Assembly (NCBI GenBank): GCA_963773625.1
Contig: CAVZCJ010000011.1
Span: forward strand, 310,001 to 374,000
From: DATARH01 sp963773625
GTDB lineage: Bacteria; Pseudomonadota; Alphaproteobacteria; ATCC43930; CGMCC-115725
Length of the DNA stretch: 64,000 nucleotides
Direction of reading: 5' to 3'
Shown one piece after another: positions 1 to 9,128 of the stretch. The position numbers and the translations under genes were made by a program. How positions within the stretch are numbered: the first letter of the stretch is position 1; each line of letters starts with the position of its first letter. Below the pieces are notes generated by a model. That model did not search any database. It was not told the DNA's origin and saw nothing but the letters and a program-made list of their open reading frames with translations.

Positions 1-532
1 ACTTCTTCTTGCCTTCCTTGCGGCGGATGACTTCCTCGGCGTACTTGATGCCCTTGCCCTTGTAGGGTTCGGGTGGGCGGTAGGAGCGGATTTCCGCGGC
101 GACCTGGCCCACCCGCTGCTTGTCGGCGCCGCTAATGGCGATCAAGGTCGGCCGCTCACAGGCGATCTGGATGTCCTGCGGGATGGGATAGGGAATATCG
201 TGGCTGTAGCCCAGCTGCAGGTTGAGGGTGCGCCCCTGCACCGCCGCCCGATAGCCGACCCCGTTGATCTCCAGCGTGCGGGTGAAACCCGCCGAGACGC
301 CGGTCACCATGTTGTTGACGAGGGCCCGCGTCGTGCCCCACAGCGCCCGCGCCTGCTTCGAGTCGCCATTGGGCTTCACGCTGACCGCACCATCGGCGAC
401 CGTCGCGGTCACTTCCGGGTTGATCGTGAGGCTGAGCTTGCCCTTGCCGCCGGTCACGGTAAGCACCTGGCCCGCCAGATTGACCTGAACGCCGCTTGGA
501 ATTGCGACCGGATGCTTGCCGATGCGTGACAT
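1..532 (-). CDS. rplF: 50S ribosomal protein L6 (stop codon cut by window edge)
   Basis: Large-subunit protein L6, which binds 23S rRNA near the sarcin-ricin loop. The start ATG is at 532 and the protein opens MSRIGKHPVAIPSGV, the usual L6 start. 177 codons are present down to base 2, the normal full length, ending in a lysine run. Only the stop codon falls outside the window. It lies 23 bases downstream of rpsH in the spc part of the ribosomal cluster. The absence of rplR, rpsE and the rest is only because the window ends here. Confidence 0.95.
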   Translation of the reverse strand, partial: MSRIGKHPVAIPSGVQVNLAGQVLTVTGGKGKLSLTINPEVTATVADGAVSVKPNGDSKQARALWGTTRALVNNMVTGVSAGFTRTLEINGVGYRAAVQGRTLNLQLGYSHDIPYPIPQDIQIACERPTLIAISGADKQRVGQVAAEIRSYRPPEPYKGKGIKYAEEVIRRKEGKKK

Positions 533-555
533 CGCTGTCTCTCAGTCCTTCTGGC

Positions 556-954
556 TCAGAACACCCGGCAGAGCACCTCGCCGCCGACCTTGGCGGCGCG
601 GGCCTCGCTGTCCGACATGACGCCCCGCGGCGTCGATAAAATCGAGATGCCGAGCCCGTTATAGACCCGCGGCAGATCGACGAGCTTCGAATAAATGCGG
701 CGCCCGGGCTTCGACACGCGCGAAATCTCGCGGATTACCGGCTCGCCATCGACGTATTTCAGCTCGATCTTGAGTTCGGACACGCCGGGGCGCACATGCT
801 CGCGGGAGTAGCCGCGGATATAGCCCTCGCGCTTCAGTACCTCGAGCACGTTGGCGCGGTGCTTCGACGCCGGCGCCGCAACCACGGCCTGGCGCGCGCG
901 CTGGCCGTTGCGGATGCGGGTCAGCATATCGCCGAGAGGATCGCTCATCGTCAT
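556..954 (-). CDS. rpsH: 30S ribosomal protein S8
   Basis: Small-subunit protein S8, a primary binder of 16S rRNA and in many bacteria the translational repressor of the spc operon. 132 residues, the normal family length. It begins MTMSDPLGDMLTRIRNGQ and ends with the conserved STPRGVMSDSEA segment and GGEVLCRVF. Twelve bases separate it from rpsN upstream, so it is clearly co-transcribed. The ATG at 951 (MSDPLGDM) is an alternative start one codon in. Confidence 0.97.
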   Translation of the reverse strand: MTMSDPLGDMLTRIRNGQRARQAVVAAPASKHRANVLEVLKREGYIRGYSREHVRPGVSELKIELKYVDGEPVIREISRVSKPGRRIYSKLVDLPRVYNGLGISILSTPRGVMSDSEARAAKVGGEVLCRVF

Positions 955-966
955 GTGGCGCCTCCC

Positions 967-1272
967 CTACCAGCTCGACTTGACCATGCCCGGGATCAGC
1001 CCGGCCGACGCCAGCTCGCGCACCGCGATGCGCGACAGCCCGAACTTGCGGTAATACCCGCGCGGGCGGCCGCTGAGCGCGCAGCGGTGGCGAATGCGCG
1101 TCGCCGAGCTGTTGCGCGGCAGGCGCGCGAGCTTCAGCTGCGCCTCGAAGCGATCCTCGGGCGCGGCGTCGCGGTCGCGAGCAAGCGCCTTGAGGCGGGC
1201 GCGGCGCGGCGCAATCGCCTTCGACATCTTGGTGCGCCGTTGGTTCTTCTCGATAGAGCTCTTCTTTGCCAT
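967..1272 (-). CDS. rpsN: 30S ribosomal protein S14
   Basis: Small-subunit protein S14, placed in the head near the A site. 101 residues, the long form without a CxxC zinc ribbon, as usual in proteobacteria. The C-terminal motif CALSGRPRGYYRKFGLSR is the family signature. It starts MAKKSSIEKNQRR. It lies between rplE and rpsH in the standard spc order. Confidence 0.97.
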   Translation of the reverse strand: MAKKSSIEKNQRRTKMSKAIAPRRARLKALARDRDAAPEDRFEAQLKLARLPRNSSATRIRHRCALSGRPRGYYRKFGLSRIAVRELASAGLIPGMVKSSW

Positions 1273-1296
1273 CGGTGATCGTGTCTCCGCGGGCGG

Positions 1297-1836
1297 TCAG
1301 TTGGCGAACGGCATGTCGAAACCCTTTAGCAAAGCTTTGGCTTCGGCATCGGTTTTGGCGGTGGTGACGATGACGATGTCCATGCCACGTTGGGCATCGA
1401 CGCGGTCGTAGTCGATCTCGGGGAAGACCAGCTGCTCCTTGAGGCCGAGCGCGTAATTGCCGCGTCCATCGAAACTGCGCCCGGAGACGCCGCGAAAATC
1501 GCGGACCCGCGGCAGCGCCACATTGATCAGCCGGTCGAGAAACTCGTACATCCGCTCGCGCCGCAGCGTGACCTTGACGCCGATCGGCACGTTCTTGCGG
1601 AGCTTGAAGGTCGCGATCGACTGCTTGGCGCGCAACACCACCGGGTGCTGGCCGGTGATCGCGGTCAAGTCGCCGACGGCCGCGTCGATCTTCTTGCCAT
1701 CCTGCACCGCCTCGCCGACGCCCATGTTGACGACGATCTTCTCGAGGCGCGGCGCCTGCAACGGGTTCTCGTAGCCGAACTCCTTCATCAGCTCGGCATG
1801 CACGACCTGGGTATAGCGTTCCTGCAGTCGGGACAT
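1297..1836 (-). CDS. rplE: 50S ribosomal protein L5
   Basis: Large-subunit protein L5, part of the 5S rRNA complex of the central protuberance. The open frame extends to 1902, but the conserved start MSRLQERYTQVVHAELMKEF is at 1836. That gives 179 residues, the normal length, and avoids a long overlap with rplX. Conserved IVVNMGVGEAVQD and RDFRGVSGRSFDGRGNY are present. It is followed 24 bases later by rpsN. Confidence 0.96.
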   Translation of the reverse strand: MSRLQERYTQVVHAELMKEFGYENPLQAPRLEKIVVNMGVGEAVQDGKKIDAAVGDLTAITGQHPVVLRAKQSIATFKLRKNVPIGVKVTLRRERMYEFLDRLINVALPRVRDFRGVSGRSFDGRGNYALGLKEQLVFPEIDYDRVDAQRGMDIVIVTTAKTDAEAKALLKGFDMPFAN

Positions 1837-1846
1837 GATCGCTACC

Positions 1847-2167
1847 TCACTTGTCCAGCACTTCGCCCGAACGGCGGGCGAAACGGACCTTGCGGCCGTC
1901 ACCGAGGAACTTGTACCCGACCCGCGTCGGCTTGTTCGACGACGGGTCGAGATGGGCGACGTTGGAGACGTGGATCGTCAACTCCTTGTCGACGATGCCG
2001 CCAGGATTGCCCACGCTCTGCCGGGTATGACGGCGGGCTATATGAACGCCCTGGACGATCACCCGCGCCTCCGCCGGGAAGACGCGCATCACCTCGCCGG
2101 TCTTGCCCTTGTCGCGGCCGCTGATGACGACGACGTTGTCGCCCTTCTTGATCTTCATCTTGGGCAT
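1847..2167 (-). CDS. rplX: 50S ribosomal protein L24
   Basis: Large-subunit assembly initiator L24. 106 residues with the KOW motif near the N-terminus (KIKKGDNVVVISGRDKGKTG) and the central HVSNVAHLDP segment. It sits two bases downstream of rplN and ten bases upstream of rplE, so it is translated in the same operon. Confidence 0.97.
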   Translation of the reverse strand: MPKMKIKKGDNVVVISGRDKGKTGEVMRVFPAEARVIVQGVHIARRHTRQSVGNPGGIVDKELTIHVSNVAHLDPSSNKPTRVGYKFLGDGRKVRFARRSGEVLDK

Positions 2168-2169
2168 GG

Positions 2170-2538
2170 TCAGAGCACCTCGGGCGCCAACGAGGCGATC
2201 TTCATGAACTTGCGGGCCCTGAGCTCGCGCGTGACCGGGCCGAACACGCGGGTGCCGATCGGCTCGTTCTGGTTGGTGATCAGCACCGCCGCATTACGGT
2301 CGAAACGGATTGCGCTGCCGTCGAGACGGCGGATTTCCTTCGCGGTACGGACGATTACCGCACGATGGATGTCGCCCTTCTTGACGCGGCCGCGCGGGAT
2401 CGCCTCCTTGACCGAGACGATGATCACATCGCCGACCTCGGCGGTCTTGCGCTTCGAGCCGCCCAGCACTTTGATGCATTGGACCCGACGCGCGCCGGAA
2501 TTGTCGGCGACATCGAGATTGGTCTGCATCTGAATCAT
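2170..2538 (-). CDS. rplN: 50S ribosomal protein L14
   Basis: Large-subunit protein L14, at the subunit interface. 122 residues, exactly the family length. The start MIQMQTNLDVADNSGARRV is invariant in bacteria, and the C-terminal region has GPVTRELRARKFMKIASLAPEVL-type conservation. Its start codon overlaps the rpsQ stop by four bases, indicating translational coupling. Confidence 0.97.
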   Translation of the reverse strand: MIQMQTNLDVADNSGARRVQCIKVLGGSKRKTAEVGDVIIVSVKEAIPRGRVKKGDIHRAVIVRTAKEIRRLDGSAIRFDRNAAVLITNQNEPIGTRVFGPVTRELRARKFMKIASLAPEVL

Positions 2539-2858
2539 GCGGCGTCTCCCGTCCCGGTCGCCTCGGCCTCAACCTCCGCCGCGGCGGCGCGCTCGCGCCG
2601 GCGGGTGAGACCCGGTGCAACGCCGGTCGCGGCGCCGAGCACGATCCAGCTCTTGCGCTTCGAGATCGGCCGGCTCTCCTCGATCTGCACCGCGTCGCCG
2701 GTGTGAAACTTGTTGTCCTCGTCGTGCGCGGCGTACTTCTTCGTGCGGGTCACGAACTTCTTGTAGACCGGGTGCATGACCCGTCGCTCGACCCGGACGA
2801 TGACGGTCTTGTCGCCGGAATCGCTGACCACGAGGCCCTGGAGAATGCGTTTGGGCAT
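2535..2858 (-). CDS. rpsQ: 30S ribosomal protein S17 with C-terminal extension
   Basis: Primary 16S rRNA-binding protein S17. 107 residues; the conserved core (MPKRILQGLVVSDSGDKT, then HPVYKKFVTRTKKYAAHDE and ESRPISKRKSW) ends near residue 80. After it comes an extra tail of about 25 residues rich in Ala, Arg and Glu, ATGTGDAA at the end. The tail is inferred to be a lineage-specific disordered extension. It overlaps rplN by four bases and follows rpmC by three. Confidence 0.95.
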   Translation of the reverse strand: MPKRILQGLVVSDSGDKTVIVRVERRVMHPVYKKFVTRTKKYAAHDEDNKFHTGDAVQIEESRPISKRKSWIVLGAATGVAPGLTRRRERAAAAEVEAEATGTGDAA

Positions 2859-2861
2859 AGT

Positions 2862-3134
2862 CTAGCTCCTCGCCTTCGCCCGGGTACGCCGCGACCGCGA
2901 CGGCGCGGCCGCCGAAGCCGGGGCAGCGACCGCCTCGCCGCGGGTACGCGCGCTCAGCACTGTCTTGATACGCGCCATCTCGCGCCGCACCTGGCGAAAG
3001 CGCGACGTGTTTTCGAGCTGCCCGCTGGCGCGCTGGAAGCGCAGGTTGAAAATCTCCTTGCCGAGCGTTTCGAGCTGGTCGCCGAGCTCGTCCGGGGTGC
3101 GGGTGCGCAGATCGGAGGCTCTCACCGCCTTCAT
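2862..3134 (-). CDS. rpmC: 50S ribosomal protein L29 with C-terminal extension
   Basis: Large-subunit protein L29, next to the polypeptide exit. 90 residues; the core (MKAVRASDLRTRTPDELGDQ through NTSRFRQVRREMARIKTVL) covers about the first 65. The remaining residues are an Ala/Ser/Arg tail beyond the usual length. The start overlaps the rplP stop by four bases. Confidence 0.94.
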   Translation of the reverse strand: MKAVRASDLRTRTPDELGDQLETLGKEIFNLRFQRASGQLENTSRFRQVRREMARIKTVLSARTRGEAVAAPASAAAPSRSRRTRAKARS

Positions 3135-3556
3135 GCCGAACCCTCCTCGCCGGCGCGCACCACCAAGCGGGTCGCAATCGGCAGCTTGGCCCCGGCCAGC
3201 TCGAACGCCTCGCGCGCCACGTCATACGGCACGCCGTCGAGCTCGAACATGATCCGGCCCGGCTTGACCCGAGCGATCCAATATTCGGGCGAGCCTTTGC
3301 CGCTGCCCATGCGAACCTCGGCGGGCTTGGTCGAGACCGGCACGTCGGGAAAGACGCGGATCCACACGCGGCCGATGCGGCGGATGTGGCGGGTGATCGC
3401 ACGCCGCGCCGCCTCGATCTGGCGCGCGGTGATGCGGCCGGGCTCGACCGATTTCATCCCATAGGCGCCGAAGTTGAGGGTCGTGCCGCCCTTGGCCATG
3501 CCATGGACGCGCCCCTTGTGCGCCTTGCGGTATTTGGTGCGTTTGGGGGAGAGCAT
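3131..3556 (-). CDS. rplP: 50S ribosomal protein L16
   Basis: Large-subunit protein L16, near the A-site tRNA elbow. 141 residues. Starts MLSPKRTKYRKAHKGRVHGM and contains the conserved RIGRVWIRVFPDVPVSTKPA and EVRMGSGKGSPEYW segments. Three bases separate it from rpsC; it overlaps rpmC by four. Confidence 0.97.
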   Translation of the reverse strand: MLSPKRTKYRKAHKGRVHGMAKGGTTLNFGAYGMKSVEPGRITARQIEAARRAITRHIRRIGRVWIRVFPDVPVSTKPAEVRMGSGKGSPEYWIARVKPGRIMFELDGVPYDVAREAFELAGAKLPIATRLVVRAGEEGSA

Positions 3557-3559
3557 TCC

Positions 3560-4291
3560 CTAATCCCTGTCGCGTTCGCGGTCGCGGTCGCGGCCGCCGC
3601 CCGGGCGTCGCTCCATGCCGGCGGGTTGAGCCTCGGACAGCAGCTTGTCCTGGGCCATCGGGTCGTGCGCCAGGATTTCGCCCTTGAACACCCAGACTTT
3701 GACGCCACAGGTGCCGTAGGTGGTCTTGGCCGTGCCGTAGCCGAAATCGACATTGGCGCGCAGCGTGTGCAGCGGCACCCGGCCCTCGCGGTACCACTCC
3801 ATGCGCGCGATTTCGGCGCCGCCGAGCCGGCCCGAGCAATTGATGCGAATGCCCTGGGCGCCAAAGCGCATCGCCGATTGCACGGCGCGCTTCATCACCC
3901 TGCGGAAGGCGACGCGGCGTTCTAACTGCTGAGCGATGCTCTCGGCGATCAGCTTGGCCTCGATCTCGGGCTTGCGGATTTCGACGATGTTGAGGCTGAC
4001 TTCGCTCGTCGTCATCTTGGCGATGTCGGCTCGCAGCTTGTCGATGTCGGCGCCCTTCTTGCCGATGACGACACCGGGCCTGGCCGAATGCAGGGTGATC
4101 CGCGTCTTCTTCGCCGCGCGCTCGATGAGGATGCGCGCCACCGCCGCCTGGGTCAGCCGCTTGTCGAGAAACTTGCGCAGCTTCAGGTCGTCGAGCAGCT
4201 GGCTGCTGTAGCCCTTTTGCGCAAACCAGCGCGAGTCCCAGGTGCGGTTGATACCGAGCCGCAGCCCGATCGGATTGACTTTCTGGCCCAT
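3560..4291 (-). CDS. rpsC: 30S ribosomal protein S3 with Arg/Asp tail
   Basis: S3 lines the mRNA entry channel and helps unwind mRNA. 243 residues. N-terminal MGQKVNPIGLRLGINRTWDS, KH-type domain with RPGVVIGKKGADIDKLR, and C-terminal domain with GRLGGAEIARMEWYREGRVP are all present. The last dozen residues are an alternating Arg/Asp/Glu tail after a GGG stretch, longer than in many relatives and probably disordered. The start shares one base with the rplV stop. Confidence 0.96.
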   Translation of the reverse strand: MGQKVNPIGLRLGINRTWDSRWFAQKGYSSQLLDDLKLRKFLDKRLTQAAVARILIERAAKKTRITLHSARPGVVIGKKGADIDKLRADIAKMTTSEVSLNIVEIRKPEIEAKLIAESIAQQLERRVAFRRVMKRAVQSAMRFGAQGIRINCSGRLGGAEIARMEWYREGRVPLHTLRANVDFGYGTAKTTYGTCGVKVWVFKGEILAHDPMAQDKLLSEAQPAGMERRPGGGRDRDRERDRD

Positions 4292-4683
4292 CAGGCAGCC
4301 CCTGCTTGTTCTTCCGGCCGCTCGCGCACGATCACGGTGAGGTGGGCGAAATGCTTCTCGACCCGCGACGAGCGGCCCCGCCCACGGGTATGGAAACGGC
4401 GCATCACGAAAGCCCGGCCGACCGTCGCTTCCTTGACATAAAGGCGGTCGACGTCGAGCTGATGATTGTTCTCGGCGTTGGCGATCGCGGCCTGCAGCAC
4501 CTTCCTCACATCGCGGGCGATGCGCCGGCGCGAGAAGGTGAGCTCGGCGAGGGCGGTCTGCGCCGCCTTGCCGCGGATCATCGCGGCGACCAGGTTGAGC
4601 TTTTGCGGGCTGATGCGCAGCGCGCGCAAGAAGGCCGAAGCCTCGTTGTCGGCGAGTGCGCGCGGGGTTGAAGGCTTGCCCAT
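4291..4683 (-). CDS. rplV: 50S ribosomal protein L22
   Basis: L22 lines the peptide exit tunnel with a long beta-hairpin. 130 residues, with a short N-terminal extension (MGKPSTPRALADNEASAFLR) before the core LRISPQKLNLVAAMIRGKA. The C-terminal hairpin RRFHTRGRGRSSRVEKHFAH is conserved. It precedes rpsC with a one-base overlap. Confidence 0.96.
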   Translation of the reverse strand: MGKPSTPRALADNEASAFLRALRISPQKLNLVAAMIRGKAAQTALAELTFSRRRIARDVRKVLQAAIANAENNHQLDVDRLYVKEATVGRAFVMRRFHTRGRGRSSRVEKHFAHLTVIVRERPEEQAGAA

Positions 4684-4695
4684 CGGGTCCTCTCC

Positions 4696-4974
4696 TTACG
4701 TCCGCCGGGCCCGCTTGTCGCCGGCGTGACCGTAAAAGGTCCGGGTCGGCGAGAACTCGCCGAACTTGTGGCCGATCATGTTCTCGGTGACGAGGACGGG
4801 GATAAACTTGTGGCCGTTGTAGACGCCAAACGTCAGCCCGACGAATTGCGGGAAGATGGTCGAGCGCCGCGACCAGGTGCGGATCACCTCATTGCGGCCC
4901 GAGGCGCAAGTCTTCTCCGCCTTCCGCAGCAGATAGCCGTCGACGAACGGGCCTTTCCATACCGAGCGAGCCAC
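4696..4974 (-). CDS. rpsS: 30S ribosomal protein S19
   Basis: Head protein S19. 92 residues, the normal length. Start MARSVWKGPFVDGYLL and the conserved VYNGHKFIPVLVTENMIGHK block are diagnostic. It lies between rplB and rplV with short gaps. Confidence 0.97.
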   Translation of the reverse strand: MARSVWKGPFVDGYLLRKAEKTCASGRNEVIRTWSRRSTIFPQFVGLTFGVYNGHKFIPVLVTENMIGHKFGEFSPTRTFYGHAGDKRARRT

Positions 4975-4990
4975 GCGCCCTCTCCTTCCT

Positions 4991-5818
4991 TTACCTGACC
5001 TGGCGCCGGCGCAGGATCAGCCGGTCCGTCTTCTTGTTGTGGCGGGTCTTCTTGCCCTTGGTCGGCTTACCCCACGGCGTCACTGGGTGACGTCCGCCCG
5101 ATGTCTTGCCCTCGCCGCCGCCGTGCGGATGGTCGATCGGATTCATCGCCACGCCACGCACCGAAGGCCGCTTGCCCAGCCAGCGGTTTCGGCCCGCCTT
5201 GCCGATGACGATGTTCTGGTGATCGGGGTTCGATACGGCGCCGATCGTCGCCCGGCATTCGCTGCGCACCCGGCGCAGTTCGCCCGAGGCCATGCGCAAC
5301 AGCGCATAACCCTGGTCGCGGCCGACCAGCTGAACATAGGTGCCGGCGGAGCGCGCCAGCTGCCCACCCTTGCCGGGCTTCATCTCGACATTGTGGACGA
5401 TCGTACCCGGCGGCATGTTGCGCAGCGGCATGGCGTTGCCGGGCTTGACGTCCACCCGCTCGCCCGAGACGACGCTATCGCCCTGGCGCAGCCGCTGCGG
5501 CGCAAGTATGTAGGCAAGCTCGCCGTCGGGGTACTTGATGAGGGCGATGAAAGCAGTGCGGTTGGGATCGTATTCGAGCCGCTCGACCAGCGCCGGCGCG
5601 TCGTCCTTCATCCGCTTGAAGTCGACGATACGATAACGCTGCTTATGGCCGCCGCCACGACGCCGCATCGTCACCCGGCCGGAATTGTTGCGCCCGGCTT
5701 TTTCCTTCAAACCTTCCGTCAAGGCCTTGACCGGCTTGCCCTTCCACAGCTCGCTGCGGTCGACCGTAACGAGATGGCGCTGCGACGGCGTGGTCGGATT
5801 ATAGGTCTTGAGTGCCAT
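4991..5818 (-). CDS. rplB: 50S ribosomal protein L2
   Basis: L2 is required for subunit joining and peptidyl-transferase activity. 275 residues, full length. Start MALKTYNPTTPSQRHLVTVD; central RNA-binding region; the conserved C-terminal block with the essential histidine, MNPIDHPHGGGEGKTSGGRH, is intact. It lies four bases after rplW. Confidence 0.97.
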   Translation of the reverse strand: MALKTYNPTTPSQRHLVTVDRSELWKGKPVKALTEGLKEKAGRNNSGRVTMRRRGGGHKQRYRIVDFKRMKDDAPALVERLEYDPNRTAFIALIKYPDGELAYILAPQRLRQGDSVVSGERVDVKPGNAMPLRNMPPGTIVHNVEMKPGKGGQLARSAGTYVQLVGRDQGYALLRMASGELRRVRSECRATIGAVSNPDHQNIVIGKAGRNRWLGKRPSVRGVAMNPIDHPHGGGEGKTSGGRHPVTPWGKPTKGKKTRHNKKTDRLILRRRQVR

Positions 5819-5822
5819 CGCG

Positions 5823-6155
5823 TCAGATCCCCGTGGTCACGTCGATGCGCGAGCCTTCGGCCAGCGTGACGATCGCCTTCTTGAAATCGGAGCGGTGGCC
5901 CGGACGGCCGCGCACCCGCTTAAACTTGCCCATCATGCGGATCGTGTTGACCGCGTCGACCTTGACCGAAAACAGCCCCTCGACCGCGGCCTTGACCTCG
6001 CGCTTGGTCGCGGTTACCGGCACCTTGAAAATGATCTGATTATGCTCGGACGCCGCAGTCGCCTTCTCGGTGATGAGCGGTGAGCGGATCAGGTCGTACA
6101 TCTCCTGACGGGAGAGTTGTGCCGCAGCGCGGGGGATGACGCGAAACCGGCTCAT
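5823..6155 (-). CDS. rplW: 50S ribosomal protein L23
   Basis: L23 sits at the tunnel exit and docks trigger factor and SRP. 110 residues as the open frame gives it. The family core starts at MYDLIRSPLITEKAT (residue 19), so translation could begin there instead and give 92 residues. The long form overlaps rplD by four bases, like several neighbours, so I kept it. FSVKVDAVNTIRMMGKFKR is conserved. Confidence 0.93.
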   Translation of the reverse strand: MSRFRVIPRAAAQLSRQEMYDLIRSPLITEKATAASEHNQIIFKVPVTATKREVKAAVEGLFSVKVDAVNTIRMMGKFKRVRGRPGHRSDFKKAIVTLAEGSRIDVTTGI

Positions 6156-6772
6156 TTGAGGCGCGCCTCCAGCTGCTGCACCGCCTCGCGGGTCAACACC
6201 AGCGTATCGCGGCGAAGAATGTCGTAAACATTGGCGCCGACCGACGGCAGCAGATCGACCCGCGGCAGGTTACGCGCCGCCTTGGCGAACCCGGCGTCGA
6301 CCGCAGCGCCATCGATAATCAAGACCGAACTCCAGCCCAATTTGTCGAAGCGCTCGCGCAACTCCTTGGTCTTGGGCTCCTTGACCGTGGCGCTGTCGAT
6401 GACGACGAGCTTGCCCTCGGCCTGCTTGGCCGACAGGGCGGTCTTGAGGCCGAGCTTGCGCACCTTTTTCTGGAGGCCGAATTCGTGGCTGCGCACCACC
6501 GGGCCGAAGATCACCGCGCCGCCCCGGAACTGCGGCGAGCGCAGGCTGCCCTGGCGCGCCCGGCCGGTGCCCTTCTGCTTATAGGGCTTCTTGGTCGTGC
6601 CGCTGATATCGCTGATGCCCTTGGTTTTGTGCGTCCCGGCGCGGCGCTTCGCCAGCTGCCAGTTGATGACGCGGGCGAGAATGTCGTTCCGCACCGGCAG
6701 CCCGAATACCTCGTCGGCGAGGTCGATATCACCGACTTCCTTGTTGTCGAGGTCGCGGATCTTGAGCTTCAT
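6152..6772 (-). CDS. rplD: 50S ribosomal protein L4
   Basis: L4 lines the exit tunnel and, in gamma-proteobacteria, also represses the S10 operon. 206 residues. The internal loop with the conserved KPYKQKGTGRARQGSLRSPQ motif and FGPVVRSHEFGLQKKVRKLG are intact. It overlaps both rplC and rplW by four bases. Confidence 0.96.
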   Translation of the reverse strand: MKLKIRDLDNKEVGDIDLADEVFGLPVRNDILARVINWQLAKRRAGTHKTKGISDISGTTKKPYKQKGTGRARQGSLRSPQFRGGAVIFGPVVRSHEFGLQKKVRKLGLKTALSAKQAEGKLVVIDSATVKEPKTKELRERFDKLGWSSVLIIDGAAVDAGFAKAARNLPRVDLLPSVGANVYDILRRDTLVLTREAVQQLEARLK

Positions 6773-7545
6773 ACCGCCCCGCCTTCCTCGGCACTCGCCT
6801 CGGTCTCGGTGGTCGACGCCTCGTCAGGCGCGGGTGCGGCTTCCTCGGGAATGTCGTCGCCGCCCAAATGGTCTCCCCTTAGGGCCGCGGGGAACGGCAG
6901 GTCGGCCGGCGCCGCCCGCTTGACCGCGTCGCGGATCAACACCCACCCCCCCTCGCTGCCCGGCACCGCGCCCTTGAGCATCAAGACGCCGCGCGCCGCG
7001 TCGGCCGCAACCACCTGAAGGTTGAGGGTGGTCACGCGATCGTCGCCGAGATGGCCGGCCATCTTCTTGTTCTTGAAGGTCTTGCCGGGGTCCTGGCGCT
7101 GACCGGTCGAGCCGAGACTGCGATGCGAGATCGAGACACCGTGGCTAGCCCTGAGGCCGCCGAAATGGTGCCGCTTGATGCCGCCGGCAAAGCCCTTGCC
7201 GATGCTGGTGCCGACGACGTCGACATATTGCCCGGCGACAAAATGCGCCGCGGTAATCTCCGCGCCGACCGGGACCAACGCATCCTCGGACACGCGGAAC
7301 TCGGCGAGATGCGCCTTGGGCTCGACCTTGGCGGCCGCGTAATGGCCGCGCATCGGCTTCGACACGTTCTTCACCTTGGCGGCGCCGACGCCGAGCTGCA
7401 GCGCGGTGTAACCGTCGCGGTCGTGGGTGCGGTGAGCGACAACCTGGCAATTGTCGATGCGCAGCACCGTCACCGGCACATGGTTGCCGTCGTCGGTGAA
7501 GACGCGGCTCATGCCGAGCTTTTGCGCGATGAGGCCGGTACGCAT
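6769..7545 (-). CDS. rplC: 50S ribosomal protein L3 with acidic tail
   Basis: L3 reaches to the peptidyl-transferase centre. 258 residues against roughly 210-240 for most relatives. The start MRTGLIAQKLGMSRVFTDDG and the signature HHFGGLRASHGVSISHRSLG are present, as is the central GSTGQRQDPGKTFKNKKMAG. The last 30 or so residues form an acidic Pro/Ala/Glu/Thr tail, probably disordered. It overlaps rplD by four bases. Confidence 0.95.
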   Translation of the reverse strand: MRTGLIAQKLGMSRVFTDDGNHVPVTVLRIDNCQVVAHRTHDRDGYTALQLGVGAAKVKNVSKPMRGHYAAAKVEPKAHLAEFRVSEDALVPVGAEITAAHFVAGQYVDVVGTSIGKGFAGGIKRHHFGGLRASHGVSISHRSLGSTGQRQDPGKTFKNKKMAGHLGDDRVTTLNLQVVAADAARGVLMLKGAVPGSEGGWVLIRDAVKRAAPADLPFPAALRGDHLGGDDIPEEAAPAPDEASTTETEASAEEGGAV

Positions 7546-7557
7546 CGCTCCTATCCC

Positions 7558-7866
7558 CTAGAGCTTGATCTCGACATCGACGCCGGCGGCGAGGTCGAGC
7601 TTCATCAGCGCGTCCACGGTCTGCGGCGTCGGGTCGACAATGTCGATCACCCGCTTATGAGTGCGGATCTCAAACTGCTCGCGCGACTTCTTGTCGACAT
7701 GCGGCGAGCGCAAGACGGTGAACTTCTCGATCCGGGTCGGCAGCGGAATCGGGCCGCGCACCCGGGCGCCGGTGCGGCGGGCGGTCTGCACGATCTCGCT
7801 GGTCGACTGGTCGAGCACGCGATGATCGTAGGCCCGCAGGCGGATGCGTATGTTCTGGCCGTCCAT
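7558..7866 (-). CDS. rpsJ: 30S ribosomal protein S10 / NusE
   Basis: S10, also the NusE antitermination factor. 102 residues, the normal length, starting MDGQNIRIRLRAYDHRVLDQ. Conserved RRTGARVRGPIPLPTRIEKF and RSPHVDKKSREQFEIRTHKR follow. It lies about 50 bases downstream of tuf, so the str and S10 groups are joined without a visible terminator. Confidence 0.97.
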   Translation of the reverse strand: MDGQNIRIRLRAYDHRVLDQSTSEIVQTARRTGARVRGPIPLPTRIEKFTVLRSPHVDKKSREQFEIRTHKRVIDIVDPTPQTVDALMKLDLAAGVDVEIKL

Positions 7867-7916
7867 CTATTGTTTCCTGTTTCCCCTCACGGAAGCGCCA
7901 ACGGTTGCCGGCGCCC

Positions 7917-9109
<1,193 letters not shown>

Positions 9110-9128
9110 CGTCTTTCTCCGCTTCCCG

